Notes: generated by a model not told the origin, from the letters alone. A stretch of DNA of 64,000 nt from an uncultured Cohaesibacter sp. (GCF_963676275.1 NZ_OY781091.1:1838775-1902774), one strand, 5' to 3'. Numbered from the stretch's first letter, positions 51,388 through 61,800 are shown. Numbers and translations: made by a program.

Positions 51388-54300
51388 ATGAGTGTGGCAA
51401 CGAACAGGGGCGCCGTGGATGAATTCTGGCAGAATGGCGAAGCCTTGCCTCTCACCGCAGATCCCGATGAACAACTCGCTCCTCTGTTCGAGAGCTGCCA
51501 GAAATTGCAGGAAAAGGACGAGCAAGCTGCCGAGAAGCTCGCCAATCTGCATTTAGCCCTCAGCTCGGACCCCTTGAAAGGATTGCTCGCCGGCATTTTC
51601 AACACCTCTTCCTACCTGCGCGATCTGATGGTGCAGAAGCCGCAGAGGCTCTCGGAAATTCTGGCAGAGAGGCCCGAGGCGCGCATTGAGGCGCTGGCCA
51701 ATAGCGCCATTGAGGAGGCGCAGGAGAGCGAAGCTGCCATTATGCGGCATCTGCGCCTGATCAAGCAGGATGCTGCCCTGACGATCGCACTGGCCGATCT
51801 GGCCGGGCTCTGGAACGTCAAGCAGGTTACCAATGCTCTCACCACCATCGCGGATGCGACCCTGCGCGGCGCATTGCGCCATGTTTTGCGCGATTACCAC
51901 CAGCGCGGCAAGGTGACACTACCCCATCCCGATGATCCGGAGAGAGACTGCGGCTATGTCGCTCTCGCCATGGGCAAGCATGGGGCCGGAGAGTTGAATT
52001 ACTCATCCGATATCGACTTGATCATCCTTTATGATTCCGCAAATGGCTGTTGCGATGATCCCTATGAAATGAACCGAACCTATGTCCGCTTCACCCGGCA
52101 GCTCGTCAAGATCATGCAGGAGCGCACAGCCGACGGCTATGTCTTCCGTACCGATCTGCGCCTGCGTCCGGATCCGGGGTCGACTCCTCCGGCAGTGTCG
52201 ATTCTGGCGGCTCTGCAATATTACGAGAGCATGGGACAGAATTGGGAACGGGCCGCTCTGATCAAGGCGCGGCCCTGTGCCGGAGACATCGCTGCCGGAG
52301 ATTCATTCCTGCAGGAAATCATTCCCTTCATCTGGCGGAAATATTTCGACTATGCCGCGCTCGCCGATGTACATTCCATCAAGCGACAGATCCATGCCCA
52401 TAAAGGCCATGGATCGATTGCCATTAATGGTCACAATGTGAAGCTGGGGCGCGGCGGTATCCGGGAAATCGAGTTTTTCGTTCAGACCCAGCAATTGATT
52501 GCGGGCGGGCGCAATCCGGATTTGCGCGGCAGGGAAACCATCCCGATGCTCGGTGAACTGGTCGGCCTGACCTGGATTTCCGAACAGGCACAAAAAGACC
52601 TGACCCGCTCATACGAATTTCTGCGCAAGGTGGAACATCGCATCCAGATGCAGCGCGACGAGCAGACCCATATGCTGCCTCAAAGCGAGGAGGGCGTGGC
52701 TGAAATCGGCCGGATGATGGGATATGCTTCCGTAATCTCCTTCAAGAAGGATTTGCGCGATACCCTTGAATGTGTCCAGTCCCATTACTCCAACCTGTTC
52801 AAGGAAGAGCAGGCTCTTGGGGCAGAGGGCGGCGGCAATCTCGTCTTCACCGGCGAGGACTATGACCCCAGCACGATTGAAACCCTGACCGATATGGGCT
52901 TTCAGAATCCCAAGGAAGTGATCAATACGGTCCGTAGTTGGCATTTTGGTCGTTATCCCGCCATGCGTTCGACCAAGGCGCGGGAGCGTCTGACGGAGTT
53001 CACCCCGGATCTGCTGGCCGCTCTGGGCAAGACAGACAATCCCGACACATCCTTCCTGTCTTTTCATGCATTTTTGAAGGCGCTGCCATCCGGCGTGCAG
53101 GTCTTTTCGCTGTTGCGCAACAATCCGCAATTGTTTGAAACGCTGATCATCATTCTGGGTGCTGCGCCACGGCTGGCTCGCACCATGGGCCGCCGCCCCC
53201 GAGTGATCGACGCGCTGCTCGATCCTGCTTTTCTGGGCGATATTCTGGAGCGGGACTATCTCGACGCCCAATTGACAAAGGTGCTGACAGAAGCAACCTG
53301 CTTTGAAGATGCTCTGGATATTGCCCGCGTCTTCGGGCAGGAACAGCTCTTCCTGATCGGTGTGCGCATTTTGATGGGTGTCATCTCGGCTTCTCAGGCG
53401 GGAGCCGCCTATGCAATGCTGGCGGGCGTCATCATCCGTCACATGTTGCTCCATTCCAAAAAGGAACTGGAAGAACGCCACGGCAAAATGCCGGGAGGCA
53501 AGGTGGCCGTGATTGCCATGGGCAAACTCGGCGGGCGCGAAATGACCGCCTCCTCGGATCTGGATCTGATGTTGATCTATGACTATGACGAGGAAGCCAA
53601 ATTCTCCGACGGCAAGAAGCCTCTGGCTGCCAGTCAATATTATGCGCGCCTGACCCAACGCCTCATCACAGCCCTGTCCGCACCAACCGCTGAAGGGGAG
53701 TTGTATGAGGTGGATTTCCGTCTGCGCCCATCCGGTAATTCAGGTCCTCTGGCAACATCCTTCAATTCCTTCAAGAGTTACCACGCTTCCGAATCCTGGA
53801 CATGGGAGCATATGGCCCTGACCCGAGCCCGGATCATTGCCGGCGAAGACGGTTTTTGCACCCAGATCCGCGAAGAGATCGTTTCCATACTCTCTCGCGA
53901 CAGAGATGAAGCCAGCATCAAGAGCGATATTGCTCAAATGCGCGCCCGCATCGAGCGCGAGAAACGCACCAGCGACATCTGGAATATCAAGCAGATACCG
54001 GGCGGCTTGGTCGATGTTGAATTCATCGCGCAGGGGCTTCAGCTTATGCATGCCCACGCTCATCCCGAGATCCTGCATACAAATACCTCCCAATGCCTGA
54101 GGCTATGCGTTGATCGCGGTTTGATTGGCAAATCCGATGCCGAGATCCTGCAACCGGCAATCCGGCTCTATCATGACGTCACCCAGATATTACGCGTATG
54201 CCTGTCCGAGAGCTTTGATCCCAATCAGGCGGCTCATGCGCTCAAGGCGGTTGTCGTGCGTGCGTCCGAAGAGATCGACATGAGGAGCCTTGAGGAAAAG

Positions 54301-54405
54301 CTGACCGAATATCAGTCTCAGGCCCGCGCCTGTTTCGAGCGTTTGATCGGCCCGGTGAGGGAAGAAGATAAAGGCGACAAGGGCGATAATGGCGACAAGG
54401 CATAA
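51388..54405 (+). CDS. glnE: Bifunctional glutamine synthetase adenylyltransferase/deadenylase
   Basis: A 1005-residue enzyme that adenylylates and deadenylylates glutamine synthetase in response to PII. Two nucleotidyltransferase domains: the N-terminal one with MGKHGAGELNYSSDIDLI (about 195-212) for removal and the C-terminal one with MGKLGGREMTASSDLDLM (about 711-728) for addition. The last ten residues are a repetitive DKGDKGDNGDK tail of short tandem repeats, unusual for GlnE. It is followed by a GC-rich hairpin without a T run (54429-54446) before the convergent pleC. Confidence 0.95.
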   Translation: MSVATNRGAVDEFWQNGEALPLTADPDEQLAPLFESCQKLQEKDEQAAEKLANLHLALSSDPLKGLLAGIFNTSSYLRDLMVQKPQRLSEILAERPEARIEALANSAIEEAQESEAAIMRHLRLIKQDAALTIALADLAGLWNVKQVTNALTTIADATLRGALRHVLRDYHQRGKVTLPHPDDPERDCGYVALAMGKHGAGELNYSSDIDLIILYDSANGCCDDPYEMNRTYVRFTRQLVKIMQERTADGYVFRTDLRLRPDPGSTPPAVSILAALQYYESMGQNWERAALIKARPCAGDIAAGDSFLQEIIPFIWRKYFDYAALADVHSIKRQIHAHKGHGSIAINGHNVKLGRGGIREIEFFVQTQQLIAGGRNPDLRGRETIPMLGELVGLTWISEQAQKDLTRSYEFLRKVEHRIQMQRDEQTHMLPQSEEGVAEIGRMMGYASVISFKKDLRDTLECVQSHYSNLFKEEQALGAEGGGNLVFTGEDYDPSTIETLTDMGFQNPKEVINTVRSWHFGRYPAMRSTKARERLTEFTPDLLAALGKTDNPDTSFLSFHAFLKALPSGVQVFSLLRNNPQLFETLIIILGAAPRLARTMGRRPRVIDALLDPAFLGDILERDYLDAQLTKVLTEATCFEDALDIARVFGQEQLFLIGVRILMGVISASQAGAAYAMLAGVIIRHMLLHSKKELEERHGKMPGGKVAVIAMGKLGGREMTASSDLDLMLIYDYDEEAKFSDGKKPLAASQYYARLTQRLITALSAPTAEGELYEVDFRLRPSGNSGPLATSFNSFKSYHASESWTWEHMALTRARIIAGEDGFCTQIREEIVSILSRDRDEASIKSDIAQMRARIEREKRTSDIWNIKQIPGGLVDVEFIAQGLQLMHAHAHPEILHTNTSQCLRLCVDRGLIGKSDAEILQPAIRLYHDVTQILRVCLSESFDPNQAAHALKAVVVRASEEIDMRSLEEKLTEYQSQARACFERLIGPVREEDKGDKGDNGDKA

Positions 54406-54555
54406 AGCGTTGCCAGTGGTCCTGTTGGGAGGAGCGCCAGCTCCTCTCAAATGCAAGTCAATATCGATCTATTTTGAAAAACAAAAATCTATTTGAAAAT
54501 CAAATGGAATGGTGGCCATTTCTCCCTTGCCGTCCCATATAGAGCTTGCTCGCGA

Positions 54556-57141
54556 CTAGTGCGCGGTGGCGCTTATCTGTTGGGCTGAAAGTTCGTTATC
54601 AGCATGAGGAAGGTCTGGCGTGCTGCCGCGCATCTTGCTGGGCAGGCAAATGGTGATGCGCGTGCCCTGACCAATTCTTGAGCGGATTTTCATCGTTCCA
54701 CCGGACAGGCAGATGATGGTACGCGAGATGGACAATCCGAGGCCCGAGCCCTTGTGGCTCTTGGTGAACTGGTTCTGAACCTGCTCAAATGGGCTGCCGA
54801 CACGATCGATTGCATCCTGAGGAATGCCGACGCCTGTATCGGAAATGGTCAGATAGCTGTAACCATCCTTGATCTCGCCACGAAGGGCAATCTGGCCACC
54901 TTCCAGCGTGAATTTGACAGCATTGTCGAGCAGGTTGAGCAGAACCTGCTCGATGAGGTTGGAATCGGCATAGGCACTGAGGCTGTCAGGAAGCTCATCC
55001 TTGAGAGTGAGGTGGCGTTCTTCAGCCAATGTGTCGATGCCGTTGGAATAGGTTTGTCTGATCAGCGAGACCAGATCGAGATCGGATGGCTTGAGATCAA
55101 CTTCGCCATCTTCCAGACGGGACATATTCAAAATGTCGTCGATCAGCCCGAGCAGATAGGAACCGCTTGAGTGGATATCCTTTGAATAGTCCTTGTATTT
55201 CTGGGTTGAATGCTCGCCGAAAATTTCCTGCTTCATGACTTCCGAGAAGCCGATGATGGCATTGAGCGGGGTCCGCAATTCATGAGAAATATTGGCAAGG
55301 AATTGCGATTTGGCACGGTTGGCTATCTCGGCATTCTCTTTTTCCTTGGCATATTGTTCGGTCAGAACAACTAGCTGCTGAGCCTGCATTTCAAGCGTTT
55401 GGCGAGACTTGCGCAAGTCGGAGATGGAAGCGATCAGCTGTTGTTCGCTTTCCAGAAGACGATGTTCCTGCTGCTTGAGATTGGAAATGTCCGTACCAAC
55501 AGAAACGAAGCCGCCGTCCCGTGTGCGCCGTTCGCTGATTTGCAGCCAGCGGCCATCGGCGAGGCGAACCTTGTAGCTGCGTGCAGCCTTGGGCGAACTG
55601 CTGACCCGGTCCAGTAGCAACTGGCTCTCGTCTATATTGTTGTCATCCTCGATGTCGACCACATGCGGCTGACCGCAATCCATGATCTCACTGTAGCTGC
55701 GACCGATGATCTCGTCGTCTTCTGGCAGATTGTGCAGCGTGCGATAGGGACGGTTGCACAATACCAGTCTGCTTTCCTTGTCCCAAAGGACAAAGGCTTC
55801 GGAAATCGTGTCCACGGCATCGCGCAGCCGGATATCGGCCATCTTGTCCTGCTCGGCCTGTTCGATCTGTTGCGTGACATCCATCACCACGCCCATCAGA
55901 TGCAGGCGCTCCTTGGGCGTGACAGTGAGCTCCGCCCGGATCTGGATCCATATCCAGCGTCCATCCTGATGACGCATGCGGAACCGTCGATCCATCATGG
56001 ATTGTTCTGAATTGAGGAGTTCCTGCACATGCTCATGCAGATTGCCATCATCGGGATGCATGCGCTCATTGATCGCGGCGAAACTGAGCAATTCATCGGA
56101 ATCGGCCATGCCCAGCAGCTCGAACATCGAGGGCGACCAATAAATATGGCCATTTGCAAGATCCCAGTCCCAAAGACCCGAGCGGGAATGACGCAAGGCA
56201 GCATCCATGCGCTGTACTGTGGCTTCGAAGATGCTGTCGGCTTCACGTGCCCGCGCGCCCTGACTGAAGAAGGCATAGACGATCAGGAGTATGATGGCGC
56301 TCATCGCAACGAAAATGATCGCATTCAGCGCCACATCAGCCCGCCAGCTTTTGAACAAGGCATCCGTCGGCACCAGAATAGTGATCGCGCCACGACCTCC
56401 ACCCAGATGATGAACCGTCGCCAAAGCGTCCTTGTTGTCGCTGGTGGTGACATCAAAGACGCCTGCGCTGGCTCCAATGGCCGAAAAGGCCTGAGCCCTT
56501 CCCAGCAGATCAATTTGCGTCTTGCGCATATCATTGGTGATGGCCGGAATGGAGGCGATGATCATTCCTGTGCTGTCAGTCTGATAAATCTGATAGTGCG
56601 AGAGCAGATCTGTTGCGGGCATCGCAGCCAGAAGCCAGTCCTGCATTTCTTCTCTGCTCGGGCGGGATGTGGTCTGAGGCCAATATGTCCCGTCTTTGGC
56701 ATATTCCACGTCCGCTTCGGAAGGCGTTGCAGCATCGGATGTCTGAATGTCGCCAGAGGCAGAGCCTGCTGTCGGGGCAATGCTATCCGGTTTGGCAGCC
56801 TTTGCCGCGGCGTCCCGATCAATCTGATCGAGCTGATGAGCAACGCGCTCGGTTACCAGCGAAGCGACAAGCTGCAATTGCTGACTGGTCGTGGATTGAA
56901 TCGTTTCGCGTTCGCCGATCATGTTGGCAGCACGCATAATACCCACAGCTGTGATAAACACCAGAATAACGGCAGGTATGATGCGCCGTAGCCAAGGCTC
57001 TTCTCTTACGAGCTGGAAATAGGAGGGATCGGCCAAAAGGCGCGCAGGACCGGTCACATGAGGCTCCACGTTATGCGACGATGTGCCGAATAACCTGAAT
57101 CTTGCTTCTTTGGGCGCGCTGGCTATGTCCGCCTGCGACAT
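54556..57141 (-). CDS. pleC: PleC-type sensor histidine kinase/phosphatase
   Basis: An 861-residue inner-membrane kinase: helices at about 53-72 and 283-303 flank a large periplasmic sensor; PAS domains lie at about 320-570 (MDAALRHSRSGLWDWDLANG, ISEAFVLWDKESRLVLCNRP); a coiled coil leads to H-box FLANISHELRTPLNAIIGFSEVM with phospho-His 620 and ATPase boxes LLNLLDNAVKFT, DTGVGIP and GSGLGLSISRTI. This domain set and the glnE neighbourhood fit PleC, which controls DivK and the CtrA pathway (SMc02369 in Sinorhizobium by recollection). A perfect CtrA-type site lies 120 bp upstream. Confidence 0.85.
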   Translation of the reverse strand: MSQADIASAPKEARFRLFGTSSHNVEPHVTGPARLLADPSYFQLVREEPWLRRIIPAVILVFITAVGIMRAANMIGERETIQSTTSQQLQLVASLVTERVAHQLDQIDRDAAAKAAKPDSIAPTAGSASGDIQTSDAATPSEADVEYAKDGTYWPQTTSRPSREEMQDWLLAAMPATDLLSHYQIYQTDSTGMIIASIPAITNDMRKTQIDLLGRAQAFSAIGASAGVFDVTTSDNKDALATVHHLGGGRGAITILVPTDALFKSWRADVALNAIIFVAMSAIILLIVYAFFSQGARAREADSIFEATVQRMDAALRHSRSGLWDWDLANGHIYWSPSMFELLGMADSDELLSFAAINERMHPDDGNLHEHVQELLNSEQSMMDRRFRMRHQDGRWIWIQIRAELTVTPKERLHLMGVVMDVTQQIEQAEQDKMADIRLRDAVDTISEAFVLWDKESRLVLCNRPYRTLHNLPEDDEIIGRSYSEIMDCGQPHVVDIEDDNNIDESQLLLDRVSSSPKAARSYKVRLADGRWLQISERRTRDGGFVSVGTDISNLKQQEHRLLESEQQLIASISDLRKSRQTLEMQAQQLVVLTEQYAKEKENAEIANRAKSQFLANISHELRTPLNAIIGFSEVMKQEIFGEHSTQKYKDYSKDIHSSGSYLLGLIDDILNMSRLEDGEVDLKPSDLDLVSLIRQTYSNGIDTLAEERHLTLKDELPDSLSAYADSNLIEQVLLNLLDNAVKFTLEGGQIALRGEIKDGYSYLTISDTGVGIPQDAIDRVGSPFEQVQNQFTKSHKGSGLGLSISRTIICLSGGTMKIRSRIGQGTRITICLPSKMRGSTPDLPHADNELSAQQISATAH

Positions 57142-57260
57142 GCCCGACCTCCTTAATATCCTTTTGTCAAATTTCGGAGGTAGTTTGCCGCATCTCCGAT
57201 GTCGACTTCATTTGAATCGACATCAGGGTGTTTGTCTAGAGTCTCTGAGGAATTTTTTGG

Positions 57261-57275
57261 TTAACGAGAGGTTAA
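57261..57275. promoter_or_regulatory. CtrA-type site upstream of pleC
   Basis: TTAA (57261-57264), seven bases, TTAA (57272-57275): a perfect full CtrA consensus with extended TTAAC half-sites. It is the only recognisable signal in the 192-nt gap between the pepN stop and the pleC start; both genes point left, so it can only act on pleC. A third TTAACG at 57291-57296 could be an accessory half-site. Confidence 0.72.
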
Positions 57276-57333
57276 CGAGCCTATATTCGCTTTAACGAAT
57301 GAATGATTCTGTTAAAGACTCAGGCCTTTATCG

Positions 57334-60027
57334 TCATTGCAAGCACCGATTGGCGATATCAGCAACATCTTTTGAGAGGCGCTCGGTTGCGGCGATTCTC
57401 TTCAGTTCTCTTTGTGCCAAAGCCTGCCTGACCGGTTCAAGCGCTTTCCACGACCGGAAATTGTTCGCCAGACGCGCAGCCGTTTGCGGGTTTTTCCTGT
57501 CCAGTTCAATGATGATATCGGCAACCAGCCTGAAGCCTTCACCATCCTTGCGATTGAACTGCACCTGATTATTCATGGCAAAGGCCCCGATGAGCGAACG
57601 GACGCGATTGGGGTTGTTCATCGAGAAAGAGGGATGCTTGAGCAGTTCCTTGACCCGCTGAAGACAGGTATCCTGCGGTGCGGATGCCTGCAGTGACAGC
57701 CACTTGTCGATAACCAGTGCATCATTTGTGAATTCTGCGTGGAAATCTTCCAGCAGCGCATTTGCTGCCGGCATTTCATTGCGGGTGAGGCTGGCAAGCG
57801 CCGCGAAGCGGTCCGTCATGTTGGTTGCATGTCTATAATGACTGACCGCAAGTTCGGATATGGCCTCTTCTTTTCTTGCCAGAGCCAAATCCAGAAGACC
57901 ATTGCGCAAGGCACGTCGACCCGCTGAGGCTGCATCTGCCTTGAATGGCTCGCCGCTATCATCCAGCTTCTTGTAAAGCGCGACAAGGCTGTCACCCAGA
58001 CCTTTCGAGAGGGCAATCCGCATCTCCTCGCGAGCCTGATGGATCGCATCCGGGTCCACATTGGTTCCAATCTCACGCGCCACATCGGATTCGATTGGCA
58101 ATTGCAGCAGCTGCGCCCTGAAGGCATGCTCCAGACTATCATCCATCAGGCAGGCTTTGAGAGCCTCCAGGATGCTGCCGTCAAGGCCGTTGGTTGCCTC
58201 ATTGGAGCCGGATTGAATCGCCTTTGTCTGCTGCACCAGATGATCCATCAGAATGAATTGGGCCGCTTCCCAGCGATTGAACGGATCGGTGTCATGGCCC
58301 ATCAGACAAAGATAATCGTCACGGGTCAGATTGGTGCGCAGATGCACTGGAGCCGAGAAGCCGCGCAACAGGGAGGGAATGGCGTCCTTCTCAACGCCGG
58401 TCAGCAGAAACTTGTGCTGACGCTCCCGGATTTCCAGCACCGTGCAATCGGCCCCGCCGATCTGCTTGCCAATCGTCTCGTCCTTTACCGCGCTGAAGCT
58501 GACCGGCTGGCCATCTCGGCCCACAAGTCCGAAGCGGACGGGAATATGCATCACCTGCTTGGTCGGCTGTCCCGGTGTTGGCGGGCAGGATTGCTCAATG
58601 GACAGGGAAAGCTGATGCCGGGCTGCGTCATAGCTATAGGTCGCGACCAGATTTGGCGTTCCGGCCTGCCTATACCACAGAGAGAATTGCGAAAGATCGA
58701 CCTTGCAGGCGTCCTCGAACGACTTGACGAAATCTTCAATCGTTACGGCCTGACCATCGAAACGGTCGAAATAGAGATCGAGCCCCGATTTGAAGCCCTC
58801 CTTGCCGAGCAGGGTTTCCAGCATCCGGCAAACTTCAGCGCCTTTCTCATAGACGGTCGAGGTATAGAAATTGTTGATTTCCGAGTAGACCTCGGGGCGA
58901 ACCTGATGGGCGAGGGGGCCGCTGTCCTCGGGGAACTGCCGGGCGCGCAACTGCTGCACATCGGAGATGCGCTTGACCGGACGCGAGCGCATGTCGGAGG
59001 AAAATTCCTGATCGCGATAAACCGTCAGCCCTTCCTTCAGGCAAAGCTGGAACCAGTCGCGACAGGTGATGCGATTGCCGGTCCAGTTATGGAAATATTC
59101 GTGCGCGATCACGCCCTCGATCAGTCCATAATCCGTATCGGTCGCCGTTTCGGGTTTGGCCAGCACATATTTGTCATTGAAGACATTGAGCCCCTTATTC
59201 TCCATGGCGCCCATATTGAAGTCGGATACCGCCACGATCATGAAGATATCGAGGTCATATTCGCGATCAAACACCTCTTCATCCCATTTCATCGAACGCT
59301 TGAGCGAATCCATGGCGTGATCGACACGATCCTCCTTGCCATGTTCTACATATATATGCAGCAGGATGTCGCGCCCCGAGCGGGTGGTGAAATGATCTTC
59401 AACGCGGGCCAGATCGCCTGCGACCAGAGCAAACAGATAGGAGGGTTTGGGGAAGGGGTCCTGCCAGCAGGCATAGTGCCAGGGCTGTTCGGCCGGATAA
59501 CCCTCTGGTGTTGGCATTGCGCCACTCTCTATCAGATTGCCGTTGGCCAGCAGATGCTTCACTTCCTGAGGTGCTTCGATGCGCACATCATAGACGCATA
59601 GAATGTCCGGTCGGTCATAGAAATAGGTGATCCGGCGGAAACCTTCCGCCTCGCACTGGGTGCAATAGGCGCCATTGGAGCGATAAAGACCCATCAGTTG
59701 GGTATTCTCTTGCGGAGCGAGTTTGGTGACGATTTCCAGCGTGAAAGCTTGCCGGGGGGGCTGCTTCAACGTGAAACTGTTGCCGCAAACAGCATAGAGT
59801 GAGCCATCCAGAACGACCCCATCAAGACGGGCCGAGACAAACACGAGTTCATCTCCATCCAATATAAGCGCCTCGTCCTGTTCGCTTCCCTCTCTCGGCG
59901 CGATCGACAATGTCGACGTCACGATGGTCTCCAGAGGATCGAGCCGCACATTCAGTGCGACATGATCAATCGAGTAGGGAGTGGCTTTATAATCTTCCAG
60001 TCTTACGAGGTTATTATCTTGGGGCAT
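57334..60027 (-). CDS. pepN: Aminopeptidase N (M1 metallopeptidase)
   Basis: An 897-residue zinc aminopeptidase. Residues 1-190 are the N-terminal beta domain; the catalytic domain has GAMENKGLNVFNDKYVLA (about 271-288) and the zinc motif HEYFHN (about 309-314) with downstream LKEGLTVYRDQEFSSD; the C-terminal helical domain begins near 540. It trims peptides in the cytosol. Length matches E. coli PepN-type enzymes. Confidence 0.95.
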   Translation of the reverse strand: MPQDNNLVRLEDYKATPYSIDHVALNVRLDPLETIVTSTLSIAPREGSEQDEALILDGDELVFVSARLDGVVLDGSLYAVCGNSFTLKQPPRQAFTLEIVTKLAPQENTQLMGLYRSNGAYCTQCEAEGFRRITYFYDRPDILCVYDVRIEAPQEVKHLLANGNLIESGAMPTPEGYPAEQPWHYACWQDPFPKPSYLFALVAGDLARVEDHFTTRSGRDILLHIYVEHGKEDRVDHAMDSLKRSMKWDEEVFDREYDLDIFMIVAVSDFNMGAMENKGLNVFNDKYVLAKPETATDTDYGLIEGVIAHEYFHNWTGNRITCRDWFQLCLKEGLTVYRDQEFSSDMRSRPVKRISDVQQLRARQFPEDSGPLAHQVRPEVYSEINNFYTSTVYEKGAEVCRMLETLLGKEGFKSGLDLYFDRFDGQAVTIEDFVKSFEDACKVDLSQFSLWYRQAGTPNLVATYSYDAARHQLSLSIEQSCPPTPGQPTKQVMHIPVRFGLVGRDGQPVSFSAVKDETIGKQIGGADCTVLEIRERQHKFLLTGVEKDAIPSLLRGFSAPVHLRTNLTRDDYLCLMGHDTDPFNRWEAAQFILMDHLVQQTKAIQSGSNEATNGLDGSILEALKACLMDDSLEHAFRAQLLQLPIESDVAREIGTNVDPDAIHQAREEMRIALSKGLGDSLVALYKKLDDSGEPFKADAASAGRRALRNGLLDLALARKEEAISELAVSHYRHATNMTDRFAALASLTRNEMPAANALLEDFHAEFTNDALVIDKWLSLQASAPQDTCLQRVKELLKHPSFSMNNPNRVRSLIGAFAMNNQVQFNRKDGEGFRLVADIIIELDRKNPQTAARLANNFRSWKALEPVRQALAQRELKRIAATERLSKDVADIANRCLQ

Positions 60028-60342
60028 GTCCGGACTTCTTAGTAGAGAAGAGAAATGGTTGTTCAGAGCCTATCTGCGACACTGTTGCAAAAGCAAGTTA
60101 GATACATGGTGCAGTCCTTCTCGCAACTGCAGCGATAGCATCTTTGTGTCCTCAGGATGTGGGCAGGATTGCATGCAGCCATGAGAAGGCAGCTTTTGCA
60201 AACTTTACAAGATTACTGTGGATTAAACTTTCGTGCAAGGCAGCCATGATTGAAGTGCATAATGTGATGCAATCATTGACGAAAATGGCACTGTATTTTC
60301 GGGATAAATGCGCATTCCTCCATCTTGCCGGAAGGAAGGGGA
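60028..60342. other. Gene-free stretch between pepN and the fatty-acyl regulator
   Basis: About 315 nt without a recognisable gene, RNA or terminator. It contains the pepN promoter region (minus strand); no clear -35/-10 pair was picked out. Confidence 0.5.
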
Positions 60343-61785
60343 TCATTCGTCCCAATTGTTGTTCGCCAATTCAAAGGGCACAAACTGGCGGAAATGCGGG
60401 TTGACGATGAGGCGACGGTCAACGGGCGGAGCGGCGCGCTGATGGCATTTCTGGCGTTCGCAAATGCGGCAGGAAACCCCGATTTCCGTAACACCGGCAT
60501 CGCTTTTCAGGTTGAGACCATCCGAATAGATGACTTCATCCGCATAGGAAATTTCGCAACCCAGCCCGATGGCATAGCGGCGCACTGGTGCGTGATAGCC
60601 GGAACCGAGCTTGGTGATACTTGTTGCCACGCACAAATAGCGGATACCGTCAGGCATTTCTGCGACCTGAACCAGAAAGCGCCCCGGCGCTTCAAAGGCT
60701 TCATGCACATTCCATAGCGGGCAGGCCCCGCCGAAACGGGCAAACTGGAACCGCGTTGCCGAATGGCGCTTGGTGACATTGCCCGCCCTGTCCACGCGCA
60801 GAAAATAGAAGGGCACCCCACGCGCGCCGGGCCGCTGCATGGACGAGAGGCGGTGGCAGACCTGTTCCTGTGATGCGCCAAAATGATGCCGCATCCGGTC
60901 GATATCATGTCTGGTCTCCCGGGCAACTTCCAGAAAGCGTTGATATGGCAGGCATAATGCGCCTGCGAAATAGTTGGCGAGCCCCAGCCTTGCAATGGCT
61001 TCAGCGGCCTCGGAGCGCAAATTGGCCTTGCTGACCCGCGCATCGATCAGATCCTTATATTCCATGATTGCGATCTGGTGGGCGAGAAGAAAGGACAGGG
61101 AAGCGGAATCCAGCGACCCGTTCAGATTTAGGATGCGATTATTCTCGTCAAAGCGGCGCAAAGTCTGATCATTTGCAGGATTTTCAGTCAGGCGAATGCG
61201 GACGGCATGCCGGTTCTCCAGATAGGACTGGAGCTGGGAAATCCGGTTTCCCTCCTGCATTCCGTGGCGCCGTGCCAGATCTTCCGCCGCGACATCCAGT
61301 TCATCGATATAATTGTCGTGATAGTGGAAATAGTCGCGGACTTCCTCATAGGGCAAAATGGCCCGAGCCGCCCCTTCGTAGGACTGTGCAGTGAGGGCGT
61401 CATCCATTACCATAAGGCGTTCATTGGCGCGCCTGTGTGCCTGATGCAGTGTCAGAAATGCTTGTGTGAGCCAGGGAGAGTTGGACGCAGCCATCTTCAA
61501 TTCCTGCAAGCCCGGATTGGTGTCGCGAAAAAGAGGTTCAGCCAGAGCTTCCTTCATGTCGGCAAGTACTCTGCTGGTATCGGCCGAGGCGAAATCATTG
61601 AGCGAGAGATTGAAATTATGGCTGAGCGAAAGCAGCACCGGCGCGGTCAGGGGGCGTTGGTTATTCTCGATCTGGTTGAGATAAGACGTTGATATGCCAA
61701 TGCGTTCGGCAAATGTAGCCTGCGTCAGGCCATGGCTTTCGCGCAGAGTTCGCACCTTTGGGCCGACAAATAATTTTTCAGCCAT
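60343..61785 (-). CDS. Short-chain fatty acyl-CoA regulator (ScfR/PccR-like)
   Basis: A 480-residue regulator. XRE-type HTH at about 10-64 (VRTLRESHGLTQATFAERIG, ISTSYLNQIENNQRPLTAPV); an IrrE/ImmA-like middle in which the HExxH zinc motif is degenerate (LLAHQIAIMEY); and a C-terminal DUF2083-type domain ending in a cysteine cluster (CRICERQKCHQR). ScfR members such as Rhodobacter PccR sense short-chain acyl-CoA and control propionyl-CoA or glyoxylate-type genes. Five TTTGCAAA-like boxes sit just upstream, consistent with autoregulation. Confidence 0.88.
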   Translation of the reverse strand: MAEKLFVGPKVRTLRESHGLTQATFAERIGISTSYLNQIENNQRPLTAPVLLSLSHNFNLSLNDFASADTSRVLADMKEALAEPLFRDTNPGLQELKMAASNSPWLTQAFLTLHQAHRRANERLMVMDDALTAQSYEGAARAILPYEEVRDYFHYHDNYIDELDVAAEDLARRHGMQEGNRISQLQSYLENRHAVRIRLTENPANDQTLRRFDENNRILNLNGSLDSASLSFLLAHQIAIMEYKDLIDARVSKANLRSEAAEAIARLGLANYFAGALCLPYQRFLEVARETRHDIDRMRHHFGASQEQVCHRLSSMQRPGARGVPFYFLRVDRAGNVTKRHSATRFQFARFGGACPLWNVHEAFEAPGRFLVQVAEMPDGIRYLCVATSITKLGSGYHAPVRRYAIGLGCEISYADEVIYSDGLNLKSDAGVTEIGVSCRICERQKCHQRAAPPVDRRLIVNPHFRQFVPFELANNNWDE

Positions 61786-61800
61786 GCCGTTCTCCCGATG

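Noticed and set aside
52609-53658. 349-codon minus-strand reading frame opposite glnE
   Set aside because: Antisense shadow of GlnE with no recognisable domain or ribosome site.
54429-54446. GC-rich hairpin after glnE as an intrinsic terminator
   Set aside because: Stem is good (gaggagc / gctcctc) but no T run follows on either strand.
58039-59601. 520-codon plus-strand reading frame opposite pepN
   Set aside because: It is the antisense shadow of aminopeptidase N, whose zinc motif and full length are on the minus strand.
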